Assembly: GCA_035296565.1 (NCBI GenBank)
Contig: DATHAQ010000034.1
Coordinates: 1 to 64,000 of the forward strand
DNA length: 64,000 nt
DNA from: JACCZR01 sp035296565
GTDB taxonomy: Bacteria > Actinomycetota > Thermoleophilia > Solirubrobacterales > Thermoleophilaceae
Reading direction: 5' to 3'
Position numbers and translations under genes: made by a program
Part shown: piece by piece, positions 46,254 to 53,974 of the stretch
Position numbering within the stretch: the first letter of the stretch is position 1
Layout of the letters: each line of letters starts with the position of its first letter
Notes under the pieces: model-generated
The model's input: only the letters and a program-made list of their open reading frames with translations
Databases searched by the model: none
What the model was told of the DNA's origin: nothing

Positions 46254-47104
46254 CCGGTTGGACCGCGCCCGCGCTGGCGTTGGCCGGCGCCGCCCTGGCG
46301 GTGCTGGGCGCAGCGCAGCTCGCGCCACGCCGCTCGCGCCTCCGGCGGCCGCTGGTCCGGGCCCTCGTGGCCGGGGGCTCGCGCGTCCGGGCTGTCCGCC
46401 GGCTCGCCCCGCCGGCGGACCTGCGCGCGCGGGTCGCCGCCGCGGGCGCACCCGGGGGGCTCGAACCTCGTGAGGTGATGGCCGTGAAGGCCACCGCCGG
46501 CGCCATCGGCGCCGGCCTGGCGCTCCCCTCGGCCGCGGCGGCGCCCGGACGGCTGGGCCCGCTCGTGGTGCTGGTGGGGCCGGCGGCGGGCTTCCTGGCG
46601 CCCGACCTGTGGCTGGGTCGCCGCGCCCGGGCCCGCGCGCAGCGGGTGCGCCGCGAGCTGCCGGCCATGCTCGACCTGCTGCGCGTGACCGTCGAGGCCG
46701 GGGGCTCGCTCGCGGCCTCGTTGGGGGCGGTCGGACAACGGGGGACGGGAGCGCTCGCGCTGGAGTGGCGGGCGGTGGCGCGCGAGGTCTCGCTGGGGGT
46801 CGGGCTGGCCCAGGCACTGCGCGCGATGACCGAGCGGCTGCCCCAGCCGGAGATGCAGGCGCTGGTCGCGGCGCTCGAGCGGGCGCGGCGCCACGGGGCC
46901 CCCCTGGCGGAGACGCTCGAGGCTCAGGCGCGCGACGCCCGCTTCTCCCTGCGGCGCAAGATCCAGGAGGACGCGGCCCGCGCGGGCCCCAAGATCCAGC
47001 TAGTGGTGGCGCTGATGCTGGTCCCGTCGGTGCTGCTGTTGGTGGCGGCCGCCCTGGCCGCGGCCCTGCTGGGCGGGGAGGCCTCCCTGCCGGTGGGTCC
47101 CTAG
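46250..47104 (+). CDS. tadC: Type II/IV secretion inner-membrane protein TadC
   Basis: 284 residues, second T2SSF platform protein. It has membrane helices near residues 5-23 and 80-120, then the bundle with LPAMLDLLRVTVEAGGSLAAS and KIQEDAARAGPKIQLVVALMLVP. The run cpaF-tadB-tadC is the standard motor unit, but no Flp pilin, prepilin peptidase or TadE is nearby. The cpaB-like gene is about 10 kb away. Its stop is followed by repeats and then the mraZ control region. Confidence 0.88.
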   Translation: MTGWTAPALALAGAALAVLGAAQLAPRRSRLRRPLVRALVAGGSRVRAVRRLAPPADLRARVAAAGAPGGLEPREVMAVKATAGAIGAGLALPSAAAAPGRLGPLVVLVGPAAGFLAPDLWLGRRARARAQRVRRELPAMLDLLRVTVEAGGSLAASLGAVGQRGTGALALEWRAVAREVSLGVGLAQALRAMTERLPQPEMQALVAALERARRHGAPLAETLEAQARDARFSLRRKIQEDAARAGPKIQLVVALMLVPSVLLLVAAALAAALLGGEASLPVGP

Positions 47105-47105
47105 C

Positions 47106-47121
47106 CGCAAGAGTCCTTGCA
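47106..47121. promoter_or_regulatory. Palindrome CGCAA-N6-TTGCA after tadC
   Basis: Starts 2 bases past the tadC stop. GCAAG agtc CTTGC could also form a short terminator hairpin. TTGCATGCAA follows nearby at 47134-47143. Related to the palindromes at 31727-31742 and 61656-61671. Confidence 0.38.
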
Positions 47122-47274
47122 GGACCGGCCGTTGCATGCAAGCGCCCGTGCAAGGGGCGCGCTGCACGCTCGCGGCCACGGCCGGCACGACCGCCTCCCA
47201 CCGCCGCAAAGCCAGGGCCCATGGGCGTTTGCGCTTCCAGAGGGGCGCTTCGGCACACCGCTCGGACGGCAAAG

Positions 47275-47319
47275 TGGGACAATGTGTTGAATGGTGGGAC
47301 CAAGTGGGGTACTGTGGGC
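47275..47319. promoter_or_regulatory. MraZ operator: five TGGGN-type boxes at 10-nt spacing
   Basis: TGGGA (47275), TGTTG (47285, degenerate), TGGGA (47295), TGGGG (47305) and TGGGC (47315) repeat every 10 nt. This matches the known MraZ box array (TGGGN with 5-nt spacers), so MraZ should bind here and control its own operon. Confidence 0.85.
47287..47315 (+). promoter_or_regulatory. mraZ (dcw) promoter
   Basis: -35 TTGAAT (47287-47292), 17-nt spacer and -10 TACTGT (47310-47315). The MraZ boxes lie inside the spacer and over the -10, so MraZ binding would block RNA polymerase. Confidence 0.75.
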
Positions 47320-47328
47320 CCATCAAAC

Positions 47329-47369
47329 GACCGGAGTGGCGGGGCTCCTCCCACTCCGCCACTCCGGTC
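47329..47369 (+). promoter_or_regulatory. 14-bp hairpin in the mraZ leader
   Basis: GACCGGAGTGGCGG and CCGCCACTCCGGTC form a perfect stem around a 13-nt loop, between the promoter and the mraZ ribosome site. There is no T tract. It may act as an attenuator or a stability element. Confidence 0.55.
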
Positions 47370-47393
47370 CAACGCTTCGCTGACGGAGGACGG

Positions 47394-47828
47394 TTGGCAT
47401 TCCGGGGCCACTTCGAGCATTCGCTGGACGCGAAGAACAGGCTGAGCATTCCCGCTCGCTTTCGCGCGGCGTTCTCCGATGGACTGGTTCTGTCGAAGGA
47501 CTCGGAGGCCTGCGTCGCGGTGTGGACGCCGGCGGCCCACGAGGAGACGGTCAGCTCCGCTCTGGCCGGCCTGAACCCGCTGGGCGCCGACCGCAAGAAG
47601 GTCGCCCGCTACTACCAGGCCAACTCCTGGGAGCTCGAGATGGACAAGGCCAGCCGGGTGACCGTCCCACCCAAGCTCCTCGAGCACGCGGGGATCGAGC
47701 GTGACGTGGTCGTGGCGGGCGTGGGCACCAATCTCGAGCTGTGGGACCGCGAGCGCTGGGAGGCCGAGCAGGCCTCGCTCGACGAGAGCATCGGGGAGCT
47801 GACCGAGGGCCTTGTCAATCCTTCTTGA
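47394..47828 (+). CDS. mraZ: Transcriptional regulator MraZ
   Basis: 144 residues. Both AbrB-like half domains are present: FRGHFEHSLDAKNRLSIPARFR and, further on, WELEMDKASRVTVPPKLLEHAGI, each with the DxxxR signature. MraZ forms a ring that binds the boxes at 47275-47319 and represses the dcw cluster. The TTG at 47394 is chosen because the family starts at this point (M-x-F-R-G) and GGAGGA lies 3 nt before it. Upstream starts would run through the promoter. Confidence 0.93.
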   Translation: MAFRGHFEHSLDAKNRLSIPARFRAAFSDGLVLSKDSEACVAVWTPAAHEETVSSALAGLNPLGADRKKVARYYQANSWELEMDKASRVTVPPKLLEHAGIERDVVVAGVGTNLELWDRERWEAEQASLDESIGELTEGLVNPS

Positions 47829-47829
47829 C

Positions 47830-48786
47830 ATGACGCGCACACACGTGCCGGTGCTGGCGGCGGAGGTCATCGAGCTCGGCGACCCCGGGCCGGGCGACAC
47901 GGTCGTCGACTGCACCTTCGGCGCCGGCGGCCACGCCCGCCTGATCGCCGACCGCATCGGCCCCACCGGGACGCTCGTGGGCATCGACCGCGACCCCGCC
48001 GCCGAGGACCGCTTCGAGGAGCTCGCGGGCGAGGTCGCCTGCGAGACCCGTTTCGTGCGGGCGGGTTACGCCGAGGGGCTGGAGGAGCTGAGCGCCGAGG
48101 GCCTCGAGGCCCACCTGGTCCTGTTCGACCTCGGCGTCTCGTCCATGCAGCTCGACGCGCGCGAGCGCGGCTTCTCCTACTCCTACGACGCCCCGCTGGA
48201 CATGCGCATGGACCCCACCCGGGGCGAGTCGGCCGCCGACCTGATCGCCGAGCTGGAGCCTGGGCGCCTGGCGCAGGTGTTCCGGGCCTTCGGCGAGGAG
48301 CGCCACGCCCAGCGCATTGCGCGCGAGATCGCTCGTCGCCGCGCCCACGCGCCGATCGAGACCACCGCAGAGCTGGTCGAGGCCATCGAGGCCGCGATCC
48401 CGGCGCCCGCGCGCCGCGCCTTCGGCGCCGGCCACCCGGCCCGCCGGGTCTTCCAGGCGCTGCGGATCGCTGTGAACGACGAGCTGGACGAGCTGGACCG
48501 CGGGCTGCCCGCCGCGTTCGGATTGCTGCGCTCGGGCGGCCGCCTGGCGGCCATCTCCTTCCACTCACTGGAGGACAGGCGCGTCAAGCGCTTCCTGGCC
48601 GATCGCGCCCGCGGCTGCGTCTGCCCGCCCGACTTCCCCATCTGCGCCTGCGGCCGTGAGCCGGAGGCTGAGATCCTGACCGGCCGCGCCGTGGCGGCGA
48701 GCCCGGGCGAGGTGGCCGACAACCCCCGGGCTCGCTCGGGCCGCCTGCGCGTGGCGCGCAAGCTCGCCCCCGGGGAGGCGGCCTGA
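47830..48786 (+). CDS. rsmH: 16S rRNA (cytosine1402-N4)-methyltransferase RsmH
   Basis: 318 residues. Opens THVPVLAAEVIEL, then the SAM motif CTFGAGGHARLI, FDLGVSSMQLD and RGFSYSYDAPLDMRMD. Later come RRVFQALRIAVNDELDEL and SFHSLEDRRVKRFL. It methylates C1402 of 16S rRNA. Usual second gene of the cluster. The ATG at 47830 follows the mraZ stop by 1 base. A TTG at 47812 would add six residues. Confidence 0.94.
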   Translation: MTRTHVPVLAAEVIELGDPGPGDTVVDCTFGAGGHARLIADRIGPTGTLVGIDRDPAAEDRFEELAGEVACETRFVRAGYAEGLEELSAEGLEAHLVLFDLGVSSMQLDARERGFSYSYDAPLDMRMDPTRGESAADLIAELEPGRLAQVFRAFGEERHAQRIAREIARRRAHAPIETTAELVEAIEAAIPAPARRAFGAGHPARRVFQALRIAVNDELDELDRGLPAAFGLLRSGGRLAAISFHSLEDRRVKRFLADRARGCVCPPDFPICACGREPEAEILTGRAVAASPGEVADNPRARSGRLRVARKLAPGEAA

Positions 48787-49436
48787 TGGCCCGCACGGCC
48801 CGTGCAGGAGCCGCGGTGGTCCCGCGCCCCCTGCGCCGCCAGCGCTCCCGGGTCCCCGCGCCCGGCGCGATGCCGCGCGCCGTGCGCGCGCGTGGAGAGA
48901 GCCTGCTCGACGCCCTGCTGCAGGGACGCGCCTGGATCGCGCTGGTCGGCGTGCTGTTGGCCGGCATCGTCTTCTTCAACGTCGACCTGCTGCGCTTGAA
49001 CCGCAGCATCGCAGTGACCAGCGAGCAGTCGGAGGCCGTCTCGCGCGAGAACGCGCGGCTGCGTCGCGAGCTGGCCCAACTGGGATCGAGCGAGCGCGTG
49101 CAGAAGGCCGCACTACAGCGCGGCCTCGTCCTGCCCGCGCCGGGCGACGTCCGCTTCCGCGACGCTTCGGGGCGCAACGGCAGGCGGGCGCTGGCGAACA
49201 TGAAGAAGCCCGGGCGCAGCGAGGTGGCCGCCCCGGGGGGCCCAGAGCAGTCCGCGCCCCAGACGGCGACCACGCCGACCCCGACGCCTGCCGCGACGCA
49301 GGCGCCGGCGGCGGCCCCACAGGCTCCCGCGGCGACCCCCCAAGCTCCCGCGGCGACCCCCCAGGCTCCCGCGACGGCGCCCCAGGCGCCGGTGACCACG
49401 CCGCAGCCGTCGGCCGCAACCCCGGGAACCGGCTGA
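48786..49436 (+). CDS. ftsL: FtsL-like septum formation protein
   Basis: 216 residues. A basic cytoplasmic N terminus, one membrane helix (about residues 52-68), then a coiled coil with heptads (LNRSIAVTSEQSEAVSRENA to QLGSSERVQKAALQRG). The C-terminal tail is Ala/Pro/Thr-rich and contains repeats of ATPQAPA encoded by near-identical 21-nt units (about 49318-49385). FtsL scaffolds FtsI and FtsW at the septum. Family assignment rests on position and architecture because FtsL sequence is poorly conserved. It overlaps rsmH by one base. Confidence 0.8.
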   Translation: MARTARAGAAVVPRPLRRQRSRVPAPGAMPRAVRARGESLLDALLQGRAWIALVGVLLAGIVFFNVDLLRLNRSIAVTSEQSEAVSRENARLRRELAQLGSSERVQKAALQRGLVLPAPGDVRFRDASGRNGRRALANMKKPGRSEVAAPGGPEQSAPQTATTPTPTPAATQAPAAAPQAPAATPQAPAATPQAPATAPQAPVTTPQPSAATPGTG

Positions 49437-49440
49437 GCGC

Positions 49441-51081
49441 TTGCAACTCGTCGAGCGCCGCATAGGCCTCCTCTTCGCGCTCTTCCTGGCCTTCCTCGCC
49501 GTAGCCGTCGTCCGGGCCACCTGGCTCTCGACCGTCAAGGCCGGGGAGCTCTCCGACCGCGCAGTCTCCCAGCAGGTAGAGGAGCTGAACGTTCCCGCCC
49601 GGCGCGGCACGATCTTCGACCGGCGGGGGGTCGAGCTGGCCGTCTCGGAGGAGGCGGTCACGGTGTTCGCGAACCCCTTTCTGATCAAGGAGCCGGCGCG
49701 CGTGGCCGCCAAGCTGTCGCCGCTCCTGGGGCGCCCCGAGAGCGAGCTCCTTGGCGAGCTGGCCAACAAGAAGACCGGTTTCGTCTACCTCAAGCGCAAG
49801 CTCGACCCCACGAGCGGCGAGCGCATCAAGAAGATGAAGCTGGAGGGGATCGGCACGGTGACCGAGCCCAAGCGCAGCTACCCGCAGCGGGCGCTGGCCT
49901 CGCAGCTGCTGGGCAGCGTGGGCACCGACGGCTACGGCCTCTCGGGACTCGAGCAGTCGCGCGAGCGCATGCTGAAGGGGACGAACGGCAAGCGCCGCCT
50001 GGTCAAGGATGCGATGGGAGAGCCGGTCCAGATCGTCGAGACCGAGCGCTCGCGCTCGGGCGAAGATGTGCGGCTAACGCTCGACGCCGCGATCCAGGCG
50101 CGCACCGAGGCCGTTCTCGGACAGGTCGGCCAGAAGTACCGGCCGCGCGGTGCTGCTGCGCTGGTCATGGACCCGCGGAGCGGCCAGATGCTCGCACTGG
50201 CCAACTGGCCCCGGGTCGACAACAACGACGTGGGCGACGCACCCGGCTACGCCCGCCAGAACCGCGCCGTGGCGGCCAACTACGAGCCCGGCTCGACCTT
50301 CAAGGCGTTCACGGTGGCCGGCGCCCTGGAGGAGAAGCTGATCGAGCCGCAGTCCGAGTTCGACCTGCCGCCGACGCTGCAGGTGGCCGACCGCGAGATC
50401 AGGGAGTCCCATCCCCGCGGGCAGGTCACCCTGACCGTCGGCGACATCCTCGCCCAGTCGTCCAACATCGGCTCGGTGAAGATCGGCATGGAGCTCGGGC
50501 CCCAGCGCTTCGACCACTGGGTGCGGCGCTTCGGATTCGGCAAGGGCACGAACGTGGACCTGCCCGGCGAGGCCACCGGCATCGTGCCCAAGCCCAGCGA
50601 GTACTCGGGCTCGTCCATGGGCAACCTCCCGATCGGCCAGGGCATCGCGGTCACCCCGGTTCAGATGGCGACCGCCTATTCGGCCATCGCCAACGGCGGC
50701 GTCGCGCACCCTCCCTACATCGTCCAGGGCGACCGGCGCCGGGGGCGCCGGGTGCTCTCGCGCCGCACGGCTGACCGGGTGTCCTCCATGCTCGAGGGCG
50801 TCCTCGGGCCCGGAGGCACCGCCCAGGAGGCCAAGGTCAAGGGCTACCGCCTCGCGGGCAAGACCGGCACGGCCGAGAAGGCCGATCCCCGCGGCGGCTA
50901 CTCGAAGGACAAGTTCGTGGCCTCGTTCATCGGCTACGCGCCGGTGGCCAACCCCCGCCTGCTGGTGGCGGTCATGGTCGACGAGCCCAAGGGGGACATC
51001 TTCGGCGGCACGGTTGCGGCGCCGGCCTTCGAGCAGATCATGGATTTTGCGCTGCCCTACCTGAAGATTCCACCGCGCTGA
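49441..51081 (+). CDS. ftsI: Septal peptidoglycan transpeptidase FtsI (PBP3 / class B PBP)
   Basis: 546 residues. One N-terminal membrane helix (about 8-28), a PBP dimer domain with RRGTIFDRRGVELA, and a transpeptidase domain with all three active-site motifs: STFK (in EPGSTFKAF), SSN (AQSSNIGS) and KTG (AGKTGTAEK). It cross-links septal peptidoglycan with FtsW as partner. No PASTA domains are present. The start is a TTG at 49441. A hairpin follows 50 bases after the stop. Confidence 0.94.
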   Translation: MQLVERRIGLLFALFLAFLAVAVVRATWLSTVKAGELSDRAVSQQVEELNVPARRGTIFDRRGVELAVSEEAVTVFANPFLIKEPARVAAKLSPLLGRPESELLGELANKKTGFVYLKRKLDPTSGERIKKMKLEGIGTVTEPKRSYPQRALASQLLGSVGTDGYGLSGLEQSRERMLKGTNGKRRLVKDAMGEPVQIVETERSRSGEDVRLTLDAAIQARTEAVLGQVGQKYRPRGAAALVMDPRSGQMLALANWPRVDNNDVGDAPGYARQNRAVAANYEPGSTFKAFTVAGALEEKLIEPQSEFDLPPTLQVADREIRESHPRGQVTLTVGDILAQSSNIGSVKIGMELGPQRFDHWVRRFGFGKGTNVDLPGEATGIVPKPSEYSGSSMGNLPIGQGIAVTPVQMATAYSAIANGGVAHPPYIVQGDRRRGRRVLSRRTADRVSSMLEGVLGPGGTAQEAKVKGYRLAGKTGTAEKADPRGGYSKDKFVASFIGYAPVANPRLLVAVMVDEPKGDIFGGTVAAPAFEQIMDFALPYLKIPPR

Positions 51082-51132
51082 CGGCCGGCCCGATGCCGCG
51101 GCCGGCGACGCGCGCACACCACTCGGAACACT

Positions 51133-51148
51133 CGTCAGCCGCCTGACG
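51133..51148 (+). terminator. Hairpin between ftsI and murE
   Basis: CGTCAG, 4-nt loop, CTGACG, without a T tract. The loop sequence matches that of the intrinsic terminator at 43380-43404. It may cause partial termination before the internal murE promoter. Confidence 0.4.
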
Positions 51149-51181
51149 ACTCTCGCGGGGAGGTGCGGCGCTTCACCCGCC

Positions 51182-51187
51182 TAGACT
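51182..51187 (+). promoter_or_regulatory. -10 hexamer TAGACT, leaderless start of murE
   Basis: TAGACT is followed by 8 nt and the GTG at 51196. It points to an internal promoter in the dcw cluster. Confidence 0.5.
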
Positions 51188-51195
51188 CATCCGCG

Positions 51196-52641
51196 GTGGA
51201 CCTGCGCGAGCTCCTCGGGCCCGGGGTGCCGCCGGTCGACATCACGGCCCTGGCGTACTCGAGCGCCGCCGTGCGTCCCGGTGCCCTCTTCTTCTGTGTG
51301 CCGGGCTTTCGGGCCGACGGCCACGACTTCGCGCCCGACGCCGTGGAGCGCGGCGCGGCCGCCCTGGTCTGCGAGCGCCCGCTGGGCCTCGGCATCCCCG
51401 AGGTGGTGGTGCCCAGCGCGCGCGAGGCGATGGGACCCGCCGCCGCGGCCTTCCACGGTGATCCCACGGCCGAGCTGAAGGTGGTCGGCATCACCGGCAC
51501 CAACGGCAAGACCACGACTGCCTTTCTCGTTCGCCATCTGTTCGAGGAGACCGGCACGCAGTGCGGGCTGCTGGGCACGGTGAAGAGCGTGGTGGGCGGG
51601 CGCGAGGAGGAGGTCGAGCGCACGACGCCCGAGGCGGTGGACCTGCAGGCCACCTTCGCGCGCATGCTGGCGGCCGGCGACCGCGCCTGTGCGATGGAGG
51701 TCTCCTCGCACGCGCTCGAGCTGGGCCGGGCGGCCGGCATCCGCTTCTCAGCGCGCGTGTTCACCAACCTCACGCAGGACCACCTCGACTTCCACGAGAC
51801 GATGGACGCCTACTTCGCGGCCAAGCGGCGGCTGTTCGAGGAGCCGGGGCTTTCGGTGGTCAACGTCGACGACGAGTACGGGCGTCGGATCGCGGCCGAG
51901 GTGGAGTCCACCACCATCGGCGTGCACCACGATGCCGACTTCCGCGCGCGCGACGTGCGGTTCGACCTCACCGGGTCCACCTTCACCTGCGCCACGCCCG
52001 AGGGCGAGCTCGAGCTGCGCGTCCCGCTGCCCGGCCTGTTCAACGTCCAGAACGCGCTCTGCGCGCTGGCCGCCGTGCACGGGCTGGGCACCGACCTGGT
52101 CGCGGCGGGCGAGGCCCTCGCCGGCTTCGGGCACGTACCGGGCCGCTTCGAGCCGGTGGACGAGGGCCAGTCCTTTGGCGTGCTCGTGGACTACGCCCAC
52201 ACGCCCGACTCGCTCGACAACGTGCTGCGCGCCGCGCGGGAGGTGACCGAGGGCCGGCTGGTGGTGGTCTTCGGCGCCGGCGGGGACCGGGACACGGCCA
52301 AGCGCCCGCTGATGGGCGCCGCCGCGCACGAGCTGGCCGACCGCATCGTGGTGACCTCCGACAACCCGCGCTCGGAGGACCCCGAGGCGATCGTCGACCA
52401 GGTGCTCGCGGGTGCCGGCCCCGCCGCCGAGCGGGAGATCGATCGTCGCAAGGCGATCGCCCGGGTCATCGCCGAGGCGGACCGCGGGGACGTGGTGGTG
52501 ATCGCCGGCAAGGGACACGAGCAGGGGCAGGAGTTCGAGCGCGGCCGCAAGGAGCCGTTCGACGATCGTGAAGTCGCGCGGGAGGCCATTCGGGCCCGAT
52601 TGGGGGCGCAGAGCGGGGCGCGCGGGGAGACGACGGGATGA
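51196..52641 (+). CDS. murE: UDP-MurNAc-L-Ala-D-Glu:meso-DAP ligase MurE
   Basis: 481 residues with the three Mur ligase domains. ATP site GITGTNGKTTTAF is near residue 99, the carbamylated Lys region is FTNLTQDHLDFHET, then DYAHTPDSL and DNPRSEDP. The DNPR motif marks meso-diaminopimelate as the added amino acid. The GTG at 51196 fits both the leaderless promoter and the usual N terminus. It starts 114 bases after ftsI, the largest gap inside the cluster before ftsZ. Confidence 0.94.
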   Translation: MDLRELLGPGVPPVDITALAYSSAAVRPGALFFCVPGFRADGHDFAPDAVERGAAALVCERPLGLGIPEVVVPSAREAMGPAAAAFHGDPTAELKVVGITGTNGKTTTAFLVRHLFEETGTQCGLLGTVKSVVGGREEEVERTTPEAVDLQATFARMLAAGDRACAMEVSSHALELGRAAGIRFSARVFTNLTQDHLDFHETMDAYFAAKRRLFEEPGLSVVNVDDEYGRRIAAEVESTTIGVHHDADFRARDVRFDLTGSTFTCATPEGELELRVPLPGLFNVQNALCALAAVHGLGTDLVAAGEALAGFGHVPGRFEPVDEGQSFGVLVDYAHTPDSLDNVLRAAREVTEGRLVVVFGAGGDRDTAKRPLMGAAAHELADRIVVTSDNPRSEDPEAIVDQVLAGAGPAAEREIDRRKAIARVIAEADRGDVVVIAGKGHEQGQEFERGRKEPFDDREVAREAIRARLGAQSGARGETTG

Positions 52642-52676
52642 AGGCCTGCGAGGCCGTGCGGGAGCGCCCGGGATGA
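52638..52676 (+). CDS. 12-codon bridging mini-frame between murE and murF
   Basis: ATG at 52638 overlaps the murE stop (ATGA), and its own TGA (52674-52676) overlaps the murF ATG (52673). The peptide reads MKACEAVRERPG. It could carry ribosomes from murE to murF by termination-reinitiation across a 31-base gap. It may be a coincidence. Confidence 0.3.
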   Translation: MKACEAVRERPG

Positions 52677-53974
52677 GGGACGCGGGCTGGGTGGCGAAGG
52701 CCGCAGGTGCGACGCTCGCCGGCGAGCCGGGGACCCCGGGGCCAAACCGTGCGGTGATCGACTCGCGCGAGGCCGGGCCGGCCGACCTGTTCGTGGGTCT
52801 GCCGGGGGAGAGGGCCGACGGCGGCGCGTTCGCCGCCAGGGCCCTCGAGCAGGGGGCCTGGGGGGTCCTCGTGGCGCCCGATCACGCCGGTCAGGACGGC
52901 CTGGTGCTGAGCACGAGCGACCCCTTGGCCGCGCTGCAGTCCCTGGCGCGCGGCTGGCGCCGCGAGCTGGGCGCGCGGGTGGTCGGCATCACCGGCTCGA
53001 CCGGCAAGACGTCCACCAAGGACATCCTGGCCGCCCTGCTCGCGCCACACCTCCGTACGCACGCCAACCGCCAGAACCTCAACACGGAGATCGGGCTGCC
53101 GCTCTCGATACTCGAGGCGCCCGAGGGCACCGAGGCGCTGGTGCTGGAGATGGCGATGCGCGGCGAGGAGCAGATCGCCGAGCTGACGGGCATCGCCGAG
53201 CCCGACGTCGGGATGATCGTGAACGTCGGCCCGGTGCACCTGGAGCTCCTGGGCAGCGTGGAGCGCGTGGCCGCCGCCAAGGCCGAGCTGGTGCGCGACC
53301 TGCGGCCGGGCACCGCGTGCGTGCTGCCCGCCAACGAGCCGCTCCTGGACGCCCACCGCCGCGACGATCTCGACAACTGGACCTTCGGACCCGGCGGCGA
53401 CGTGTCGCTTGCGTCGTTCGCAGCGGGCCGAGCGGTGGTGGACGCCCGTGGCGAGCGGATCGAGCTCGAGCCCGCCTTCGAGGAGTCTCACAACCTGCTG
53501 AACATGCTTGCCGGGGTGGCCGCCGCGCGGGCCCTCGGCGTGGAGCCGGGCGGGCGCGTCGAGCCCGCATTCTCGGCCATGCGAGGCGAGCTCGTGGAGC
53601 TCGCCGGTGGGGTGACCGTGGTGAACGACTGCTACAACGCCAACCCGATGTCGATGCGCGCGGCGCTTTCGCACCTGGCCCAGAGCCCGGCGCAGCGGCG
53701 GTTGGCGGTCCTCGGCCAGATGGCCGAGCTGGGCCCCGACGCCGCGAGCTACCACCGGGAGATCGGGCGCCACGCCTCCGATGAAGGGGTGGACGTGCTC
53801 GTGACCGTAGGTCGCGAGGCGCTTTCCTACGCCGAGGGCTTCGAGGGCGAGGTGCACTCGGTGGGCGAGCCCGAGGAGGCCGCCGGCCTGCTCGACGAGC
53901 TCGCCGAGCCCGGCGACCGGGTGCTGATCAAGGGCTCGCGCTCGGTGGGCCTGGAGCGTGTGCTGGCCTCGTGA
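52673..53974 (+). CDS. murF: UDP-MurNAc-tripeptide:D-Ala-D-Ala ligase MurF
   Basis: 433 residues. The N-terminal domain has a VIDSREAGPADLFVGLPGE strand set typical of MurF. The ATP site is GITGSTGKTSTKD, followed by NTEIGLPLSIL, EMAMRGEEQIAEL, and the C-terminal VVNDCYNANPMSMRAAL. It adds D-Ala-D-Ala to finish the pentapeptide. Overlaps mraY by 4 bases (GTGA). Confidence 0.94.
   Translation: MRDAGWVAKAAGATLAGEPGTPGPNRAVIDSREAGPADLFVGLPGERADGGAFAARALEQGAWGVLVAPDHAGQDGLVLSTSDPLAALQSLARGWRRELGARVVGITGSTGKTSTKDILAALLAPHLRTHANRQNLNTEIGLPLSILEAPEGTEALVLEMAMRGEEQIAELTGIAEPDVGMIVNVGPVHLELLGSVERVAAAKAELVRDLRPGTACVLPANEPLLDAHRRDDLDNWTFGPGGDVSLASFAAGRAVVDARGERIELEPAFEESHNLLNMLAGVAAARALGVEPGGRVEPAFSAMRGELVELAGGVTVVNDCYNANPMSMRAALSHLAQSPAQRRLAVLGQMAELGPDAASYHREIGRHASDEGVDVLVTVGREALSYAEGFEGEVHSVGEPEEAAGLLDELAEPGDRVLIKGSRSVGLERVLAS

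Noticed and set aside
47136..47393. Upstream extension of mraZ
   Set aside because: The frame is open upstream, but it would run through the promoter, the MraZ boxes and the leader hairpin. The family N terminus starts at 47394.
45486..47984. 832-codon minus-strand frame covering tadB, tadC and mraZ
   Set aside because: Composition is Pro/Arg/Ala-rich and featureless, while the plus strand carries three recognised genes and the MraZ operator.
49318..49385. 21-nt tandem repeats at the end of ftsL
   Set aside because: They encode an Ala/Thr/Pro/Gln tail and are best explained as coding repeats, not a regulatory or mobile element.
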